NCBI RefSeq assembly: GCF_006538745.1
Contig: NZ_BJLR01000025.1
Span: 1-64,000 of the forward strand
Length of the DNA: 64,000 bases
Direction of reading: 5' to 3'
Origin: Cellulomonas cellasea
Lineage (GTDB): Bacteria; Actinomycetota; Actinomycetes; Actinomycetales; Cellulomonadaceae
The first letter of the stretch is position 1; each line of letters opens with the position of its first letter. Below, piece by piece: positions 50,548 to 59,493 of this stretch. The position numbers and the translations under genes are program-made. A model generated the notes under the pieces. The model saw nothing but the letters and a program-made list of their open reading frames with translations. It had not been told where the DNA came from and did no database searches.

Positions 50548-53259
50548 ATGGGCACGATTCGGCGCGGCCCGGTGGCGGCGAGCGCTCGGCGCACCATCGG
50601 CGTCCTGTCCCCGGTCGTCGGGGGCTTCTACTTCGGCGGGCTCATCGCGGGCGTCTCCCGCGCGGCACGCACGTCGGGTCACCGGGTGGTGGCGGTGCAG
50701 ACCTACCCCGCGGGCCTCGACCGGGAGCGCTACCCCGACGAGCCCCTGCTCGAGGTGCCGGTCGCGCTCGGCGCGGTCGACGGCATCATCATCATCGCGA
50801 AGGCGGTGCGCCACGACCGGCTCGCGTCGGTGCAGGAGTGGGGCCGCCCGGTCGTCATGATCAGCGAGGACGAGACGCAGCTCCCCGCGCCCGTGGTCGT
50901 CCCCGACAACGCGGGCGGCGTGTGCGCGGCCGTCGAGCACCTGCTCGAGCACGGCCACACGCGCATCGCGTTCGTCGGCAGCCTCGCCCAGCGCGACATC
51001 CGCGAGCGCTACGAGGCGTACCGCGCGACGCTCGCCGAGCACGGCGTCGAGCCGGACCCCGAGTGGTTCTACGAGACCGTCGACAACCACGAGCAGGGCG
51101 GCGCGGACGCGGCGGCCCGGTTCCTCGCGGCGGGCGTGCCGACCACGGCGACGATCGCGGCGACGGACCGCAACGCGATCGGCTTCCTGCGGGCGCTGCG
51201 CGCGAGCGGGCTCGTCCTGCCGCGGGACCAGGCGGTCGTCGGGTTCGACCACACCGAGAGCGGCGCCCGGCTCGTCCCGCGCCTGTCGACGGTCGACCCG
51301 CACAACGACCGTGTCGGCGAGCTCGCCGTCAAGCTGCTGCTCGCGCGGCTGCGCGGCGAGGAGGTCGCAACGGGTGCGCACCGGGCGCCGGCGACGCTCG
51401 TGACCCGGGAGTCGTGCGGGTGCGGCGAGCCCAGCACGACGCCCGACGCGTGCCACGAGGACGGCTCGCTCGACACGTACGGCTCCACGCCGGCCCGGGC
51501 GCGGCTGCGGCGCCTGTCCGACACCGGTTTCGCAGGTCCGTCTGCGGCCGCCGGAACCCGGCGTGCGGGCGACGAGGCACGCACGAGCTGGCTGCACGCG
51601 GTGGTCGACCCGGTCGCCGCGGCCGCGGAGCGCGGCTCGGCGCCGTCCGGGGTCGCCCTCGGTCGCCTGGCGGACCTCACGTCCGCGCTGCAACCGCACC
51701 CCGAGGCGCTCGAGCAGCTCGTCTCGGCGGTCCGGGACCTCGAGAGCGAGCTCATGGGCGCGCTCCCACCGACGTCCGACCGGCACCCCGTGCTGCGTCG
51801 CGTGACGACCGAGGTGCTGCTGACCCTGACCAAGGGCTGCACGCGCCCGATGCTCGCCCGCAGCGGGTACCTCGAGCGGACGATCGCGGACCAGTACGAG
51901 GTCGACATGGACCTCCTGCGCGGCAAGGGGCCGAGCCCCCGCGCGCTCACCTGGCTCCCACGGGCCGTGCGTGGGCCGGCGTGCTTGGGCCTGTGGGTCG
52001 GTCACGAGCGGTCCCCGGGCGACCGGGAGATCGAGATCGTCGGCGTCAACGACACGTCGGGCACGCTCTCGCGCCTCATCGGACTGCGCACGCCCGCGAG
52101 CCAGTTCCCGCCGCCGGCGCTGACGCGGGCGGGGACGATCGGGAGCACCGAGCTCACGTTCGTCATCCCCGTGACGTTCGGCGGGAGCGACTGGGGCCTG
52201 CTCGCGATCGACGGGAACGTCGAGACGCGCATGACGAGCGCGCGCGACAAGTACAACCACTGGGCGGCGCTGCTCGCGGTCGCGCTCGACCAGGAGCGGC
52301 TCGTGGCCTCGCTGCGGGACCAGCGCCGCGCGCTCGAGCAGGCGGCGGCCCGGGAGCGAGCGCTGGCCGACACCGTCCGGGCGAGCGAGGAACGGTACGC
52401 GCTCGCGTCGATGGCGGCGCAGGACGGCACGTGGGACTGGGACGTCTCCGCGGGCACGGTCTACTACTCGCCCCGGTGGAAGCAGACGCTCGGCTACGAG
52501 GAGGACGAGATCGGCTCCTCGCCGACCGAGTGGCTCGAGCGGGTGCACCCCGACGACCGCGACGAGCTCTCGGCGTCGATCGCCGCTCAGCTCGGTGGTG
52601 CCCGCACGCCGCTCGAGCTCGAGCACCGCGTGCGCACGTCGTCGGGCGACTACCGCTGGATGATGTGCCGCGCGGTCACGGTGCTCGACGACGCCGGCTG
52701 CCCGGCCCGCCTCGTCGGTGCGCTCGTCGACATGACCGAGCGCAAGGAGCAGGAGCTCGCGCTGCGCCGCAACGCGCTGCGCGACCCCGAGACCGGGCTC
52801 GCGAACCGCATGCTGTTCCTCGACCGGCTGGGCGCCGCGATCAAACGCACCCGCCGCTCGGGGCACTTCGACTGCACGGTCGTGCTGCTGCGGGTGGTCG
52901 CCGAGCCGGGGCACCCGCTGCGCGACGACGGCACCGAGCTGGGCGACGGCGACGTCGAGGTGCGTCGGGAGGTCGTGCGCCGGCTGCGGCGAGCGCTGCA
53001 CGAGGGCGACTCGGCGGCGCGGCTCGGCCAGGACGAGTTCGCGGTGCTGCTCGACGACGTGGGCGCCGGCGGTGACCCGGTGCGCGTCGAGGAGCTCCTG
53101 ACGCACGTGCGGACCGACCTCGGCGTCGACGTCGCCGTCGGGGTCCTGTCGAGCATCCAGCGCTTCCACGACGCCGACGACGCCCTGCGCGAGGCGGACA
53201 TCGCGCTGCTCCGGGCGCAGACGCAGCCCGACCCGCGGCGCCGCTCGACCGTGCGCTGA
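50548..53259 (+). CDS. LacI-type ligand sensor fused to PAS and degenerate GGDEF domains
   Basis: A 903-residue soluble protein. Residues about 15-295 are a LacI/PBP1 sugar-binding fold without an HTH (TIGVLSPVVGGFYFGGLIAG, GHTRIAFVGS, VVGFDHTESG). A cysteine pair CGCGE and a long helical/GAF-like region (about 350-600) follow. PAS covers about 612-731 (RYALASMAAQDGTWDWDV). The last 150 residues resemble GGDEF (DPETGLANRMLFLDRL) but the active site reads LGQDEF, at about residue 827, so cyclase activity is doubtful. GAGGAG lies 5 bases before the ATG. Position beside lacI and cellulases suggests sugar sensing. Confidence 0.85.
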   Translation: MGTIRRGPVAASARRTIGVLSPVVGGFYFGGLIAGVSRAARTSGHRVVAVQTYPAGLDRERYPDEPLLEVPVALGAVDGIIIIAKAVRHDRLASVQEWGRPVVMISEDETQLPAPVVVPDNAGGVCAAVEHLLEHGHTRIAFVGSLAQRDIRERYEAYRATLAEHGVEPDPEWFYETVDNHEQGGADAAARFLAAGVPTTATIAATDRNAIGFLRALRASGLVLPRDQAVVGFDHTESGARLVPRLSTVDPHNDRVGELAVKLLLARLRGEEVATGAHRAPATLVTRESCGCGEPSTTPDACHEDGSLDTYGSTPARARLRRLSDTGFAGPSAAAGTRRAGDEARTSWLHAVVDPVAAAAERGSAPSGVALGRLADLTSALQPHPEALEQLVSAVRDLESELMGALPPTSDRHPVLRRVTTEVLLTLTKGCTRPMLARSGYLERTIADQYEVDMDLLRGKGPSPRALTWLPRAVRGPACLGLWVGHERSPGDREIEIVGVNDTSGTLSRLIGLRTPASQFPPPALTRAGTIGSTELTFVIPVTFGGSDWGLLAIDGNVETRMTSARDKYNHWAALLAVALDQERLVASLRDQRRALEQAAARERALADTVRASEERYALASMAAQDGTWDWDVSAGTVYYSPRWKQTLGYEEDEIGSSPTEWLERVHPDDRDELSASIAAQLGGARTPLELEHRVRTSSGDYRWMMCRAVTVLDDAGCPARLVGALVDMTERKEQELALRRNALRDPETGLANRMLFLDRLGAAIKRTRRSGHFDCTVVLLRVVAEPGHPLRDDGTELGDGDVEVRREVVRRLRRALHEGDSAARLGQDEFAVLLDDVGAGGDPVRVEELLTHVRTDLGVDVAVGVLSSIQRFHDADDALREADIALLRAQTQPDPRRRSTVR

Positions 53260-53300
53260 TCGAGGGCGGCCGGGGGCCGGGGAGGTCGTTCGCCGAGTGT

Positions 53301-53315
53301 CGGGCCGAAGGCCCG
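53301..53315. terminator. Short hairpin between convergent genes
   Basis: CGGGCC-GAA-GGCCCG forms a tight 6-bp stem just before the helicase stop and 42 bases after the sensor stop. Confidence 0.4.
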
Positions 53316-53320
53316 CGGGC

Positions 53321-55147
53321 TCAGCGGGCGGCGTGCGGGCGGGCGTGGCGCTCGCGCGAGTCCGAGCGGTTCTCGGGACGACGCTCGCCCCGGTGCGTGC
53401 TCGGGCCGGTCGGTCGCGAGGCGCCCTGGCCGCTGCGCGGGCCCGGTCCCTCGTCGACCCGGATGCGCATCGGACGGCCCGCGACGCGCGCGCGCCCGAT
53501 GCGGTCGAACGCCTCGGGCGTCAGGCCGCCGGGGATCTCGACGAGCGAGAAGCTCGGGAAGATGTCGATCTTCCCCAGGTCCTTGCCGGTCAGCCCGCCC
53601 TCGTTCGTGAGCGCACCGACGATCGCGCCCGGCTGCACGCCGTGCGTGTGCCCGACCGCGATGCGGTAGCGGAGCGCACCGTCGGGACGGTGGCTGGTCC
53701 GCCGCGGGCCGGAGCCCGACGCCGACGACCGCTGGCCGTCGCGCTCGGGGCTGAGCGACGCCCGCGAGAGCGCGTCGTCCATGTCGTCACCCTGCGTGGG
53801 GCGTGCGCTCGGGCCGGTGTCGCCGACCGCGAGCGCCGCGAGGACCGCCACGAGCTCGACCGGGTCGACGCCCGGGTTCGCGCCCAGGTACTCGCTCACC
53901 GCGGTGCGGTAGAGGTCGAGCCGGCCGAGCGCGGTGCGCTCCTCGACCTGCCCGAGCAGCTTGGTCACGCGGTGCGCGGAGACGTCGGCGGGCGAGGGGA
54001 TCTGGATCTCCTCGAGGCGCTGGCGGGTCGTCCGCTCGATTGCGCGCAGGCGGTGCTGCTCGCTCGGCGTGACGAACGTGAGCGCCTCACCCGTGCGCCC
54101 GGCGCGGCCGGTGCGGCCGATGCGGTGCACGTACGCCTCGGGCTCGGTCGGGACGTCGAAGTTCACGACGAGCCCGATGCGGTCGACGTCGAGCCCGCGC
54201 GCAGCGACCTCGGTCGCGACGAGCACGTCGAGCGTGCCGTTGCGCAGGCGCTCGACGATCTTCTCGCGGTCACCCTGCGCGACCTCGCCCGAGATGTACG
54301 CCGCGGGGATGCCGCGCTCGACGAGCGCGCTGCCGACCTCCTCGGCCGCGCCGCGGGTCCGCACGAAGACGATCGCGGCCTCGGCGTCCGAGACGGCCAG
54401 GACGCGCGCGAGCGCACCGGTCTTGTGCCGGAACGGCACGACCGCGTAGGTCTGGCGGATGTCGGTCACGGTCGACGACTGGCGCGAGACGGTGATCTCG
54501 ACCGGGTCGGTCAGGTGGTGCGCGGCGACGCGGCGGATCGCGGGCGGCATCGTCGCGGAGAACAGGGCGACCTGACGCTGGGCCGGCGCGAACGCGAAGA
54601 TCTTCTCGACGTCCTCCGCGAAGCCCATGCGGAGCATCTCGTCGGCCTCGTCGAGCGCGAGGAAGCGCACGTCGTCGAGGCGCAGCGTGCGCCGGTCGAG
54701 GTGGTCCATGACGCGGCCGGGCGTGCCGACGACGATCTGGGCGCCGCGGGCCAGCGCGCGCTGCTGGGGGAGGAACGGCGAGCCGCCGTACACGGCGACG
54801 ACCTCGACGCCCGGCAGGTGCCGCGCGAAGGACTCGATCGCCTCGGCGACCTGCATCGCGAGCTCGCGCGTCGGGGTCAGGACGAGCGCCTGCACCTGGC
54901 GCAGCTCGGGGTCGATCGCGGCGAGGAGCGGCAGGCCGAACGCGGCGGTCTTGCCGGTGCCGGTCTGGGCGACGCCCGTGATGTCGCGGCCGGCGAGGAG
55001 CGCCGGGATGGCCTCGGCCTGGATCGCGGAGGGGATCTCGAAGCCGAGGTCGGCGATCGCGCGCTCGAGCGCCTCGGGCAGGCCGAGGTCGGCGAAGGCG
55101 GGGCCGGTGGGGGAGGTCGCGGGCAGCGTGGGGTCGGTCAAGGTCAT
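53321..55147 (-). CDS. DEAD-box RNA helicase with DbpA-type RNA-binding domain
   Basis: A 608-residue helicase: Q motif at about 36-44, Walker A AQTGTGKTAAF, TPTRELAMQV, LDEADEML, LFSATMPP and HRIGRTGRAG, all within about 15-380. A DbpA-like RRM follows (about 480-560, YRIAVGHTHGVQPGAIVGAL), then a basic Arg/Gly/Pro-rich tail. The arrangement is that of DeaD/CsdA proteins, which unwind RNA during ribosome assembly and cold shock. The ATG at 55147 has a GTGATCC-type weak upstream site. The 263-base upstream gap may hold a long leader, common for cold-regulated helicases. Confidence 0.93.
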   Translation of the reverse strand: MTLTDPTLPATSPTGPAFADLGLPEALERAIADLGFEIPSAIQAEAIPALLAGRDITGVAQTGTGKTAAFGLPLLAAIDPELRQVQALVLTPTRELAMQVAEAIESFARHLPGVEVVAVYGGSPFLPQQRALARGAQIVVGTPGRVMDHLDRRTLRLDDVRFLALDEADEMLRMGFAEDVEKIFAFAPAQRQVALFSATMPPAIRRVAAHHLTDPVEITVSRQSSTVTDIRQTYAVVPFRHKTGALARVLAVSDAEAAIVFVRTRGAAEEVGSALVERGIPAAYISGEVAQGDREKIVERLRNGTLDVLVATEVAARGLDVDRIGLVVNFDVPTEPEAYVHRIGRTGRAGRTGEALTFVTPSEQHRLRAIERTTRQRLEEIQIPSPADVSAHRVTKLLGQVEERTALGRLDLYRTAVSEYLGANPGVDPVELVAVLAALAVGDTGPSARPTQGDDMDDALSRASLSPERDGQRSSASGSGPRRTSHRPDGALRYRIAVGHTHGVQPGAIVGALTNEGGLTGKDLGKIDIFPSFSLVEIPGGLTPEAFDRIGRARVAGRPMRIRVDEGPGPRSGQGASRPTGPSTHRGERRPENRSDSRERHARPHAAR

Positions 55148-55410
55148 GTGGGATCACCGATCGTGTGCGGGGGAGTGGCGTCGTGGCCGGCCAGGGGGGC
55201 CGTCCAGGAGGTCGCTTGTCCCGAACACATCGACGGTGCGGACACCGGCACAGACACACGAGGGAAGCGCGACAAACTCCGGGGGTGATCCCAGCCTACC
55301 GGGCCACCGCCGTCCTGGCGTGGGGACCGGGGGTGACGTCGGGCACACGGGGACCTCGCGCGGTCCTCCGACGCGACGCCGCGAGCAGTGCCGGGGGCCC
55401 GGGGGCAGCG

Positions 55411-55830
55411 TCAGACGAGGCCGGTGCGCCGCCCCTCGATCACGGGGCACGTGTCCATCACGACGTCGAGACCCGCGGCGAGCGCGCGCTGCGACGCCTC
55501 CTCGTCGACGACGCCGAGCTGGAGCCACACCGCGCCCGCCCCGGCCGCGATCGCGTCGTCGACGACGGCGCCCGCGAGCCGCGAGTTCACGAAGACGTCG
55601 ACGACGTCCACCCGCCCGGGGACGTCCGCGAGCGCGGCGTACCCGGCGGCGCCGTGCACGGTCTCCGCCCGGGGGTGCACCGGGACGATCTCGTGGCCGA
55701 GCGTGCCCTGGACGTAGGCCGCGACGCCGAACGCGGCCCGCGCACGGTTCGTGGACAGCCCGACGACCGCCCAGCGCGCCGGGGTCGTCAGGAGCCGGCG
55801 GATGACCTCGGGGTCGTTGACGTGGCTCAC
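55411..55830 (-). CDS. CoA-binding domain protein (YccU-like)
   Basis: A 139-residue Rossmann-fold protein. WAVVGLSTNRARAAFGVAAY, IVPVHPRAETVHG and WLQLGVVDEEAS match the small CoA-binding (CoA_binding_2) family. Cellular role is unknown; the fold resembles succinyl-CoA synthetase alpha subunits. The GTG at 55830 gives the usual family length; an upstream start at 55914 would add 28 non-conserved residues. It is divergent from the RNB ribonuclease gene. Confidence 0.85.
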   Translation of the reverse strand: MSHVNDPEVIRRLLTTPARWAVVGLSTNRARAAFGVAAYVQGTLGHEIVPVHPRAETVHGAAGYAALADVPGRVDVVDVFVNSRLAGAVVDDAIAAGAGAVWLQLGVVDEEASQRALAAGLDVVMDTCPVIEGRRTGLV

Positions 55831-55996
55831 CCACCCAGCGAACCACAGCGCCCCGTCCGGCACAGCGCCCGGGCTCGCTCGGGACGCCGCACGCGGAGGC
55901 GGCGCACCGCGCACCGGGGCGCGGCGCCCAGCACCGCCGCGTGGGCACGCCGCCCGGCGCCCGGCGGGCCCCGCGGGCCGGCCCTACTGTGAGGGC

Positions 55997-57448
55997 GTGC
56001 CGAGACCATCGCTGACCCTGGCCGCCGACGGTGACGTCCTGCGCGGGGCCTTCGCCGCCGTCCGCCGGGAGCTCGAGGTGCCCGAGGAGCTGCCCGCCGA
56101 CGTGCTCGCCGAGGCCCACGCGGCCGCGACGTCGACGCAGGACCCGTACGACGGCGAGCGGACCGACCTGCGCGACGTCCCGTTCGTGACCATCGACCCG
56201 CCGGGGTCGACCGACCTCGACCAGGCGGTGCACCTCGAGCGCCGCGGCACGGGCTACCGCGTCCGGTACGCGATCGCGGACGTCGCCGCGTTCGTGCGGG
56301 CCGGCGGCGCCATCGACGCGGAGGCGCACCGGCGCGGGGAGACCGTCTACTGCCCGGACGGGCGCATCCCGCTGCACCCCGCGGAGCTGTCCGAGGGTGC
56401 GGCGTCGCTGCTCGCGGGCGTCGAGCGGCTCGCCGTGGTGTGGACCTTCGACCTCGATGCCGAGGGAGCGGTGGCGTCGACCGACGTGCGCCGGGGACGG
56501 GTGCGCAGCCGCGAGCAGCTCGACTACGCCGGCGTCCAGGCGCAGCTCGCCTCGGCGGGCCGCGACGACCTGCCGGCGCTGCTCGCCGAGATCGGCACGC
56601 TGCGCGCCCGGCAGGAGCGGGCCCGCGGCGGCGTCTCGCTCGGGCGCCCGGAGCAGGAGGTCGTGCCCGACAGCACCGGCTGGCGTCTCGAGTACCGCGC
56701 GCCGCTGCCGGTCGAGGACCACAACGCGCAGATCTCGCTGCTGACCGGCATGGCTGCCGCGGGGCTGATGCTCGACGCCGGCGCCGGGATCCTGCGGACG
56801 ATGCCCCCGGCCGACGCCGAGGCGCTCGCCCGGCTGCGGCGGCAGGCACGCGCGCTCGGGGTGGCGTGGGCCGACGGCGAGGAGTACGGCGACGTCCTCG
56901 CGCGGCTCGACCACACCGAGCCGGGGACGGCCGCGTTCCTCTCCGCGGCGACGGCGCTGTTCCGCGGTGCGGCCTGGACGCCGTTCGACGGCACTCCGCC
57001 CGCGCAGCCGCTGCACGGCGCCATCGCGGCGCCGTACGCGCACGTGACCGCGCCGCTGCGCCGGCTCGTCGACCGGTACGGGCTCGAGGTCAGCCTCGCG
57101 GCGCACGCCGGGACGCCGGTCCCGGAGTGGGTGACGGCCGCGCTGCCCACGCTCGGGGAGGAGATGGCGACGGCCGCGCGGCGGTCGTCCGCGGTGGACC
57201 GCGCGTGCACCGACGTCGTCGAGGCCGCCGTGCTGGCGCTGCACGTCGGTACGGTCTTCGACGGTGTCGCGCTCGACCACGACACCGTGCAGCTCGCCGA
57301 CCCCGCCGTCGTGGCGCGGTGCGACGGCGAGGACCTCCCCGTCGGGGAGCGCGTCCGGGTGCGGCTGGTGCGGGCCGACGTCGACACGCGCGAGGTCCGC
57401 TTCACGCTCGACGCGGACGTGCGGGCCGCGGAGCCTGCGCGCCCCTGA
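55997..57448 (+). CDS. RNB-domain ribonuclease (RNase II/R type, compact)
   Basis: A 483-residue protein consisting mainly of the RNB catalytic domain (about 50-380) plus a small C-terminal beta-rich part. The metal site reads FVTIDPPGSTDLDQA: relative to RNase II three of the four aspartates are kept and the fourth is Gln. APYAHVTAPLRRLVDRY is the conserved late motif. N-terminal cold-shock domains are absent, so RNA is probably captured differently. The GTG has only a closely spaced GAGGG. It probably degrades RNA 3' to 5'; the Gln may alter activity. Confidence 0.87.
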   Translation: MPRPSLTLAADGDVLRGAFAAVRRELEVPEELPADVLAEAHAAATSTQDPYDGERTDLRDVPFVTIDPPGSTDLDQAVHLERRGTGYRVRYAIADVAAFVRAGGAIDAEAHRRGETVYCPDGRIPLHPAELSEGAASLLAGVERLAVVWTFDLDAEGAVASTDVRRGRVRSREQLDYAGVQAQLASAGRDDLPALLAEIGTLRARQERARGGVSLGRPEQEVVPDSTGWRLEYRAPLPVEDHNAQISLLTGMAAAGLMLDAGAGILRTMPPADAEALARLRRQARALGVAWADGEEYGDVLARLDHTEPGTAAFLSAATALFRGAAWTPFDGTPPAQPLHGAIAAPYAHVTAPLRRLVDRYGLEVSLAAHAGTPVPEWVTAALPTLGEEMATAARRSSAVDRACTDVVEAAVLALHVGTVFDGVALDHDTVQLADPAVVARCDGEDLPVGERVRVRLVRADVDTREVRFTLDADVRAAEPARP

Positions 57449-57558
57449 CCCGACCGGCCGGGTGTCCGGCACGCCCTCGCGGAGGCCTGACCCGACACCT
57501 GCTCACGTCGTCCACCTGATCACCGCGTGTGCCGGTCCGTGCCCACGCACCGGCACCA

Positions 57559-57564
57559 TAGGAT
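57559..57564 (+). promoter_or_regulatory. Candidate -10 element of the pgsA operon
   Basis: TAGGAT lies 37 bases before the pgsA GTG, in a gap of 152 bases. No clear -35 is present. Confidence 0.35.
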
Positions 57565-57600
57565 CGTCCCCGTCCATCCGGGTCGACGTCAGGGGAGGCA

Positions 57601-58188
57601 GTGACCGAGCAGGGTGCCGTCTCGGATCGCGTCCTGACCGTCCCGAACGTGATCAGCCTCGTGCGGCTGGTCCTCGTGCCGGTGTTCGCGGTCCTCATCG
57701 CGGTCGGCAACGACGGGTGGGCCCTGGTCGTCCTCGCGGTCTCCGGTGCGAGCGACTGGCTCGACGGGGTGCTCGCGCGGCGCCTCGGCCAGGTCTCGAA
57801 GCTCGGCCAGATGCTCGACCCGGCGGCGGACCGCCTCTTCATCCTCGTGACGCTGCTCGGGCTGGCGTGGCGCGACCTCGTGCCGTGGTGGCTGGTCGCC
57901 GTGCTCGTGGCGCGCGACGTCCTCCTGCTCGGGCTGTTCGCCGTGGTCGCGCGGCACGGCTACGGCCCGCTCCCCGTCCACCTCGCGGGCAAGGCCGGCA
58001 CGTTCGCCCTGCTCTATGCGTTCCCGCTCCTGCTGCTCGCTGAGTGGCGTGCACCGATCGGGACCGTCTCCTACGTCCTCGGGTGGGCGTTCGCCTGGTG
58101 GGGGATCGCGCTCTACTGGTTCGCCGGCCTGATCTACGTCGTCCAGGCGCGTCGGCTGCTCGCCGTCGACGGGCGCACCGGCGCATGA
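57601..58188 (+). CDS. pgsA: CDP-alcohol phosphatidyltransferase (PgsA2 type)
   Basis: A 195-residue membrane enzyme with about five helices. The family catalytic motif DG(x)2AR(x)8G(x)3D(x)3D is seen in WLDGVLARRLGQVSKLGQML followed by DPAADR. It joins a CDP-diacylglycerol-derived phosphatidyl group to a small alcohol; the context corresponds to M. tuberculosis PgsA2 rather than the main PgsA, so the exact lipid is uncertain. GGGGAGGC precedes the GTG. Its stop overlaps the first DUF881 gene (ATGA). Confidence 0.9.
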   Translation: MTEQGAVSDRVLTVPNVISLVRLVLVPVFAVLIAVGNDGWALVVLAVSGASDWLDGVLARRLGQVSKLGQMLDPAADRLFILVTLLGLAWRDLVPWWLVAVLVARDVLLLGLFAVVARHGYGPLPVHLAGKAGTFALLYAFPLLLLAEWRAPIGTVSYVLGWAFAWWGIALYWFAGLIYVVQARRLLAVDGRTGA

Positions 58189-59138
58189 CGTCCCGGCACC
58201 GTCCCGCACCCGTGCCGACCGTGCCCCGGGTGGCGGACGCGTCGATGACGCTGCTCAACGAGGTGATCCGGCGCCCGCTGGACCCCGGCTACGCGATGGT
58301 CGCCGAGCGCCGCCGCAGCCAGGGCGACCCCCCGCGCTCCACGCCGCGCCGCGTCGTGCTCCTGCTCACCGCCGTCGGGCTCGGGCTGGCGACGACCGCA
58401 GCGACCCTCGCGCTGCGGGCGCCCGAGCCGTCGGTGCTCGCGGCCCGCTCGTTGCTCGAGGAGCAGATCACCGAGCGGACGGCTGCGGTCGAGCGGCTGC
58501 GTGAGGAGAACGCCGACCGCAGCCGGGAGATCGCGGAGCTGCAGGCCGCAGTGCTCGCCGCGGAGGACACCGAGCTGCTCGAGCGGATCGCCGCCGACTC
58601 CCTCGTCTCCGGTGCGGTCCCGGTCACCGGGCCGGGCCTACGGATCACGATCAAGGACGGACCTCCGCGAGCGCCGGGGGACGAGGCGCTCTCGCGGGTC
58701 CAGGACCAGGACCTGCAGATCCTCGTCAACGGGCTGTGGGCGGTCGGCGCGGAGGCGATCGCCGTCGACGGCCAGCGCCTGACGTCGACGACCGCGATCC
58801 GCAGCGCCGGCAGCGCGATCCTCGTCGACCTCGTGCCGCTGTCGGGCCCCTACGTCGTCGAGGCGATCGGCGACACGCAGAAGCTGCACACCGGTCTCGC
58901 GCGGTCGAGCGTCGGCACGTACCTGAGCGACCTGACGGTGAGCTGGGGCATCGGGGTGGACATCTCGTCGCAGTCCGAGCTCGAGCTCCCGTCCGCCGCG
59001 CGCCCCGGCCTGCGGTCCGCGAGCGTGCCCCTCGGCGTCCCCCTCCTGGGTGGCGCGACGCAGGGCCCGGTCGGGACGGGCACGCCGACGGGTACCGTGA
59101 CGGACGAGCAGCAGGACCCGGCGGGGTCCGGGGGATGA
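58185..59138 (+). CDS. DUF881 family protein (first copy)
   Basis: A 317-residue protein: a cytoplasmic N-terminus of about 60 residues, one membrane helix (about 60-80, VVLLLTAVGLGLATTAATLAL), a coiled coil (about 90-130, VERLREENADRSREIAELQA) and the extracytoplasmic DUF881 domain to about 265, then a Thr/Gly-rich tail. The shape recalls divisome-type bitopic proteins, but function is unknown. The ATG overlaps pgsA. A DUF881-Sbp-DUF881 trio is conserved across actinobacteria. Confidence 0.9.
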   Translation: MTSRHRPAPVPTVPRVADASMTLLNEVIRRPLDPGYAMVAERRRSQGDPPRSTPRRVVLLLTAVGLGLATTAATLALRAPEPSVLAARSLLEEQITERTAAVERLREENADRSREIAELQAAVLAAEDTELLERIAADSLVSGAVPVTGPGLRITIKDGPPRAPGDEALSRVQDQDLQILVNGLWAVGAEAIAVDGQRLTSTTAIRSAGSAILVDLVPLSGPYVVEAIGDTQKLHTGLARSSVGTYLSDLTVSWGIGVDISSQSELELPSAARPGLRSASVPLGVPLLGGATQGPVGTGTPTGTVTDEQQDPAGSGG

Positions 59139-59160
59139 CGCGCACGAGGAGGAGCTGTCC

Positions 59161-59493
59161 GTGATCGCAGTGATCGGCCTGGTCGTCGGCGTCGTCGCCG
59201 GGCTGCTCGTGCAGCCCACGGTGCCCGTGGGACTGCAGCCCTACCTGCCGATCGCGGTCGTGGCGGCGCTCGACGCGCTGTTCGGCGGCCTGCGCGCGCT
59301 GCTCGACGGGATCTTCGACGACCGCGTGTTCCTCGTGTCGTTCCTGTCCAACGTCGTGGTCGCCGCGTTCATCGTGTTCCTCGGTGACCAGCTCGGGGTC
59401 GGCACGCAGCTCTCGACCGGCGTCGTCGTCGTGCTCGGCATCCGGATCTTCTCCAACGCCGCGTCCATCCGTCGCCACCTGTTCAAGGCATGA
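59161..59493 (+). CDS. sbp: Small basic protein family (DUF1290)
   Basis: A 110-residue integral membrane protein with three helices (IAVIGLVVGVVAGLLVQPTV and two more). PYLPIAVVAALDALFGGLRA and NVVVAAFIVFLGDQLGVG are its conserved segments. Function unknown. It lies between two DUF881 genes, its stop overlapping the second by 4 bases, so the three products probably form a membrane complex. GAGGAG lies 8-9 bases before the GTG. Confidence 0.92.
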   Translation: MIAVIGLVVGVVAGLLVQPTVPVGLQPYLPIAVVAALDALFGGLRALLDGIFDDRVFLVSFLSNVVVAAFIVFLGDQLGVGTQLSTGVVVVLGIRIFSNAASIRRHLFKA

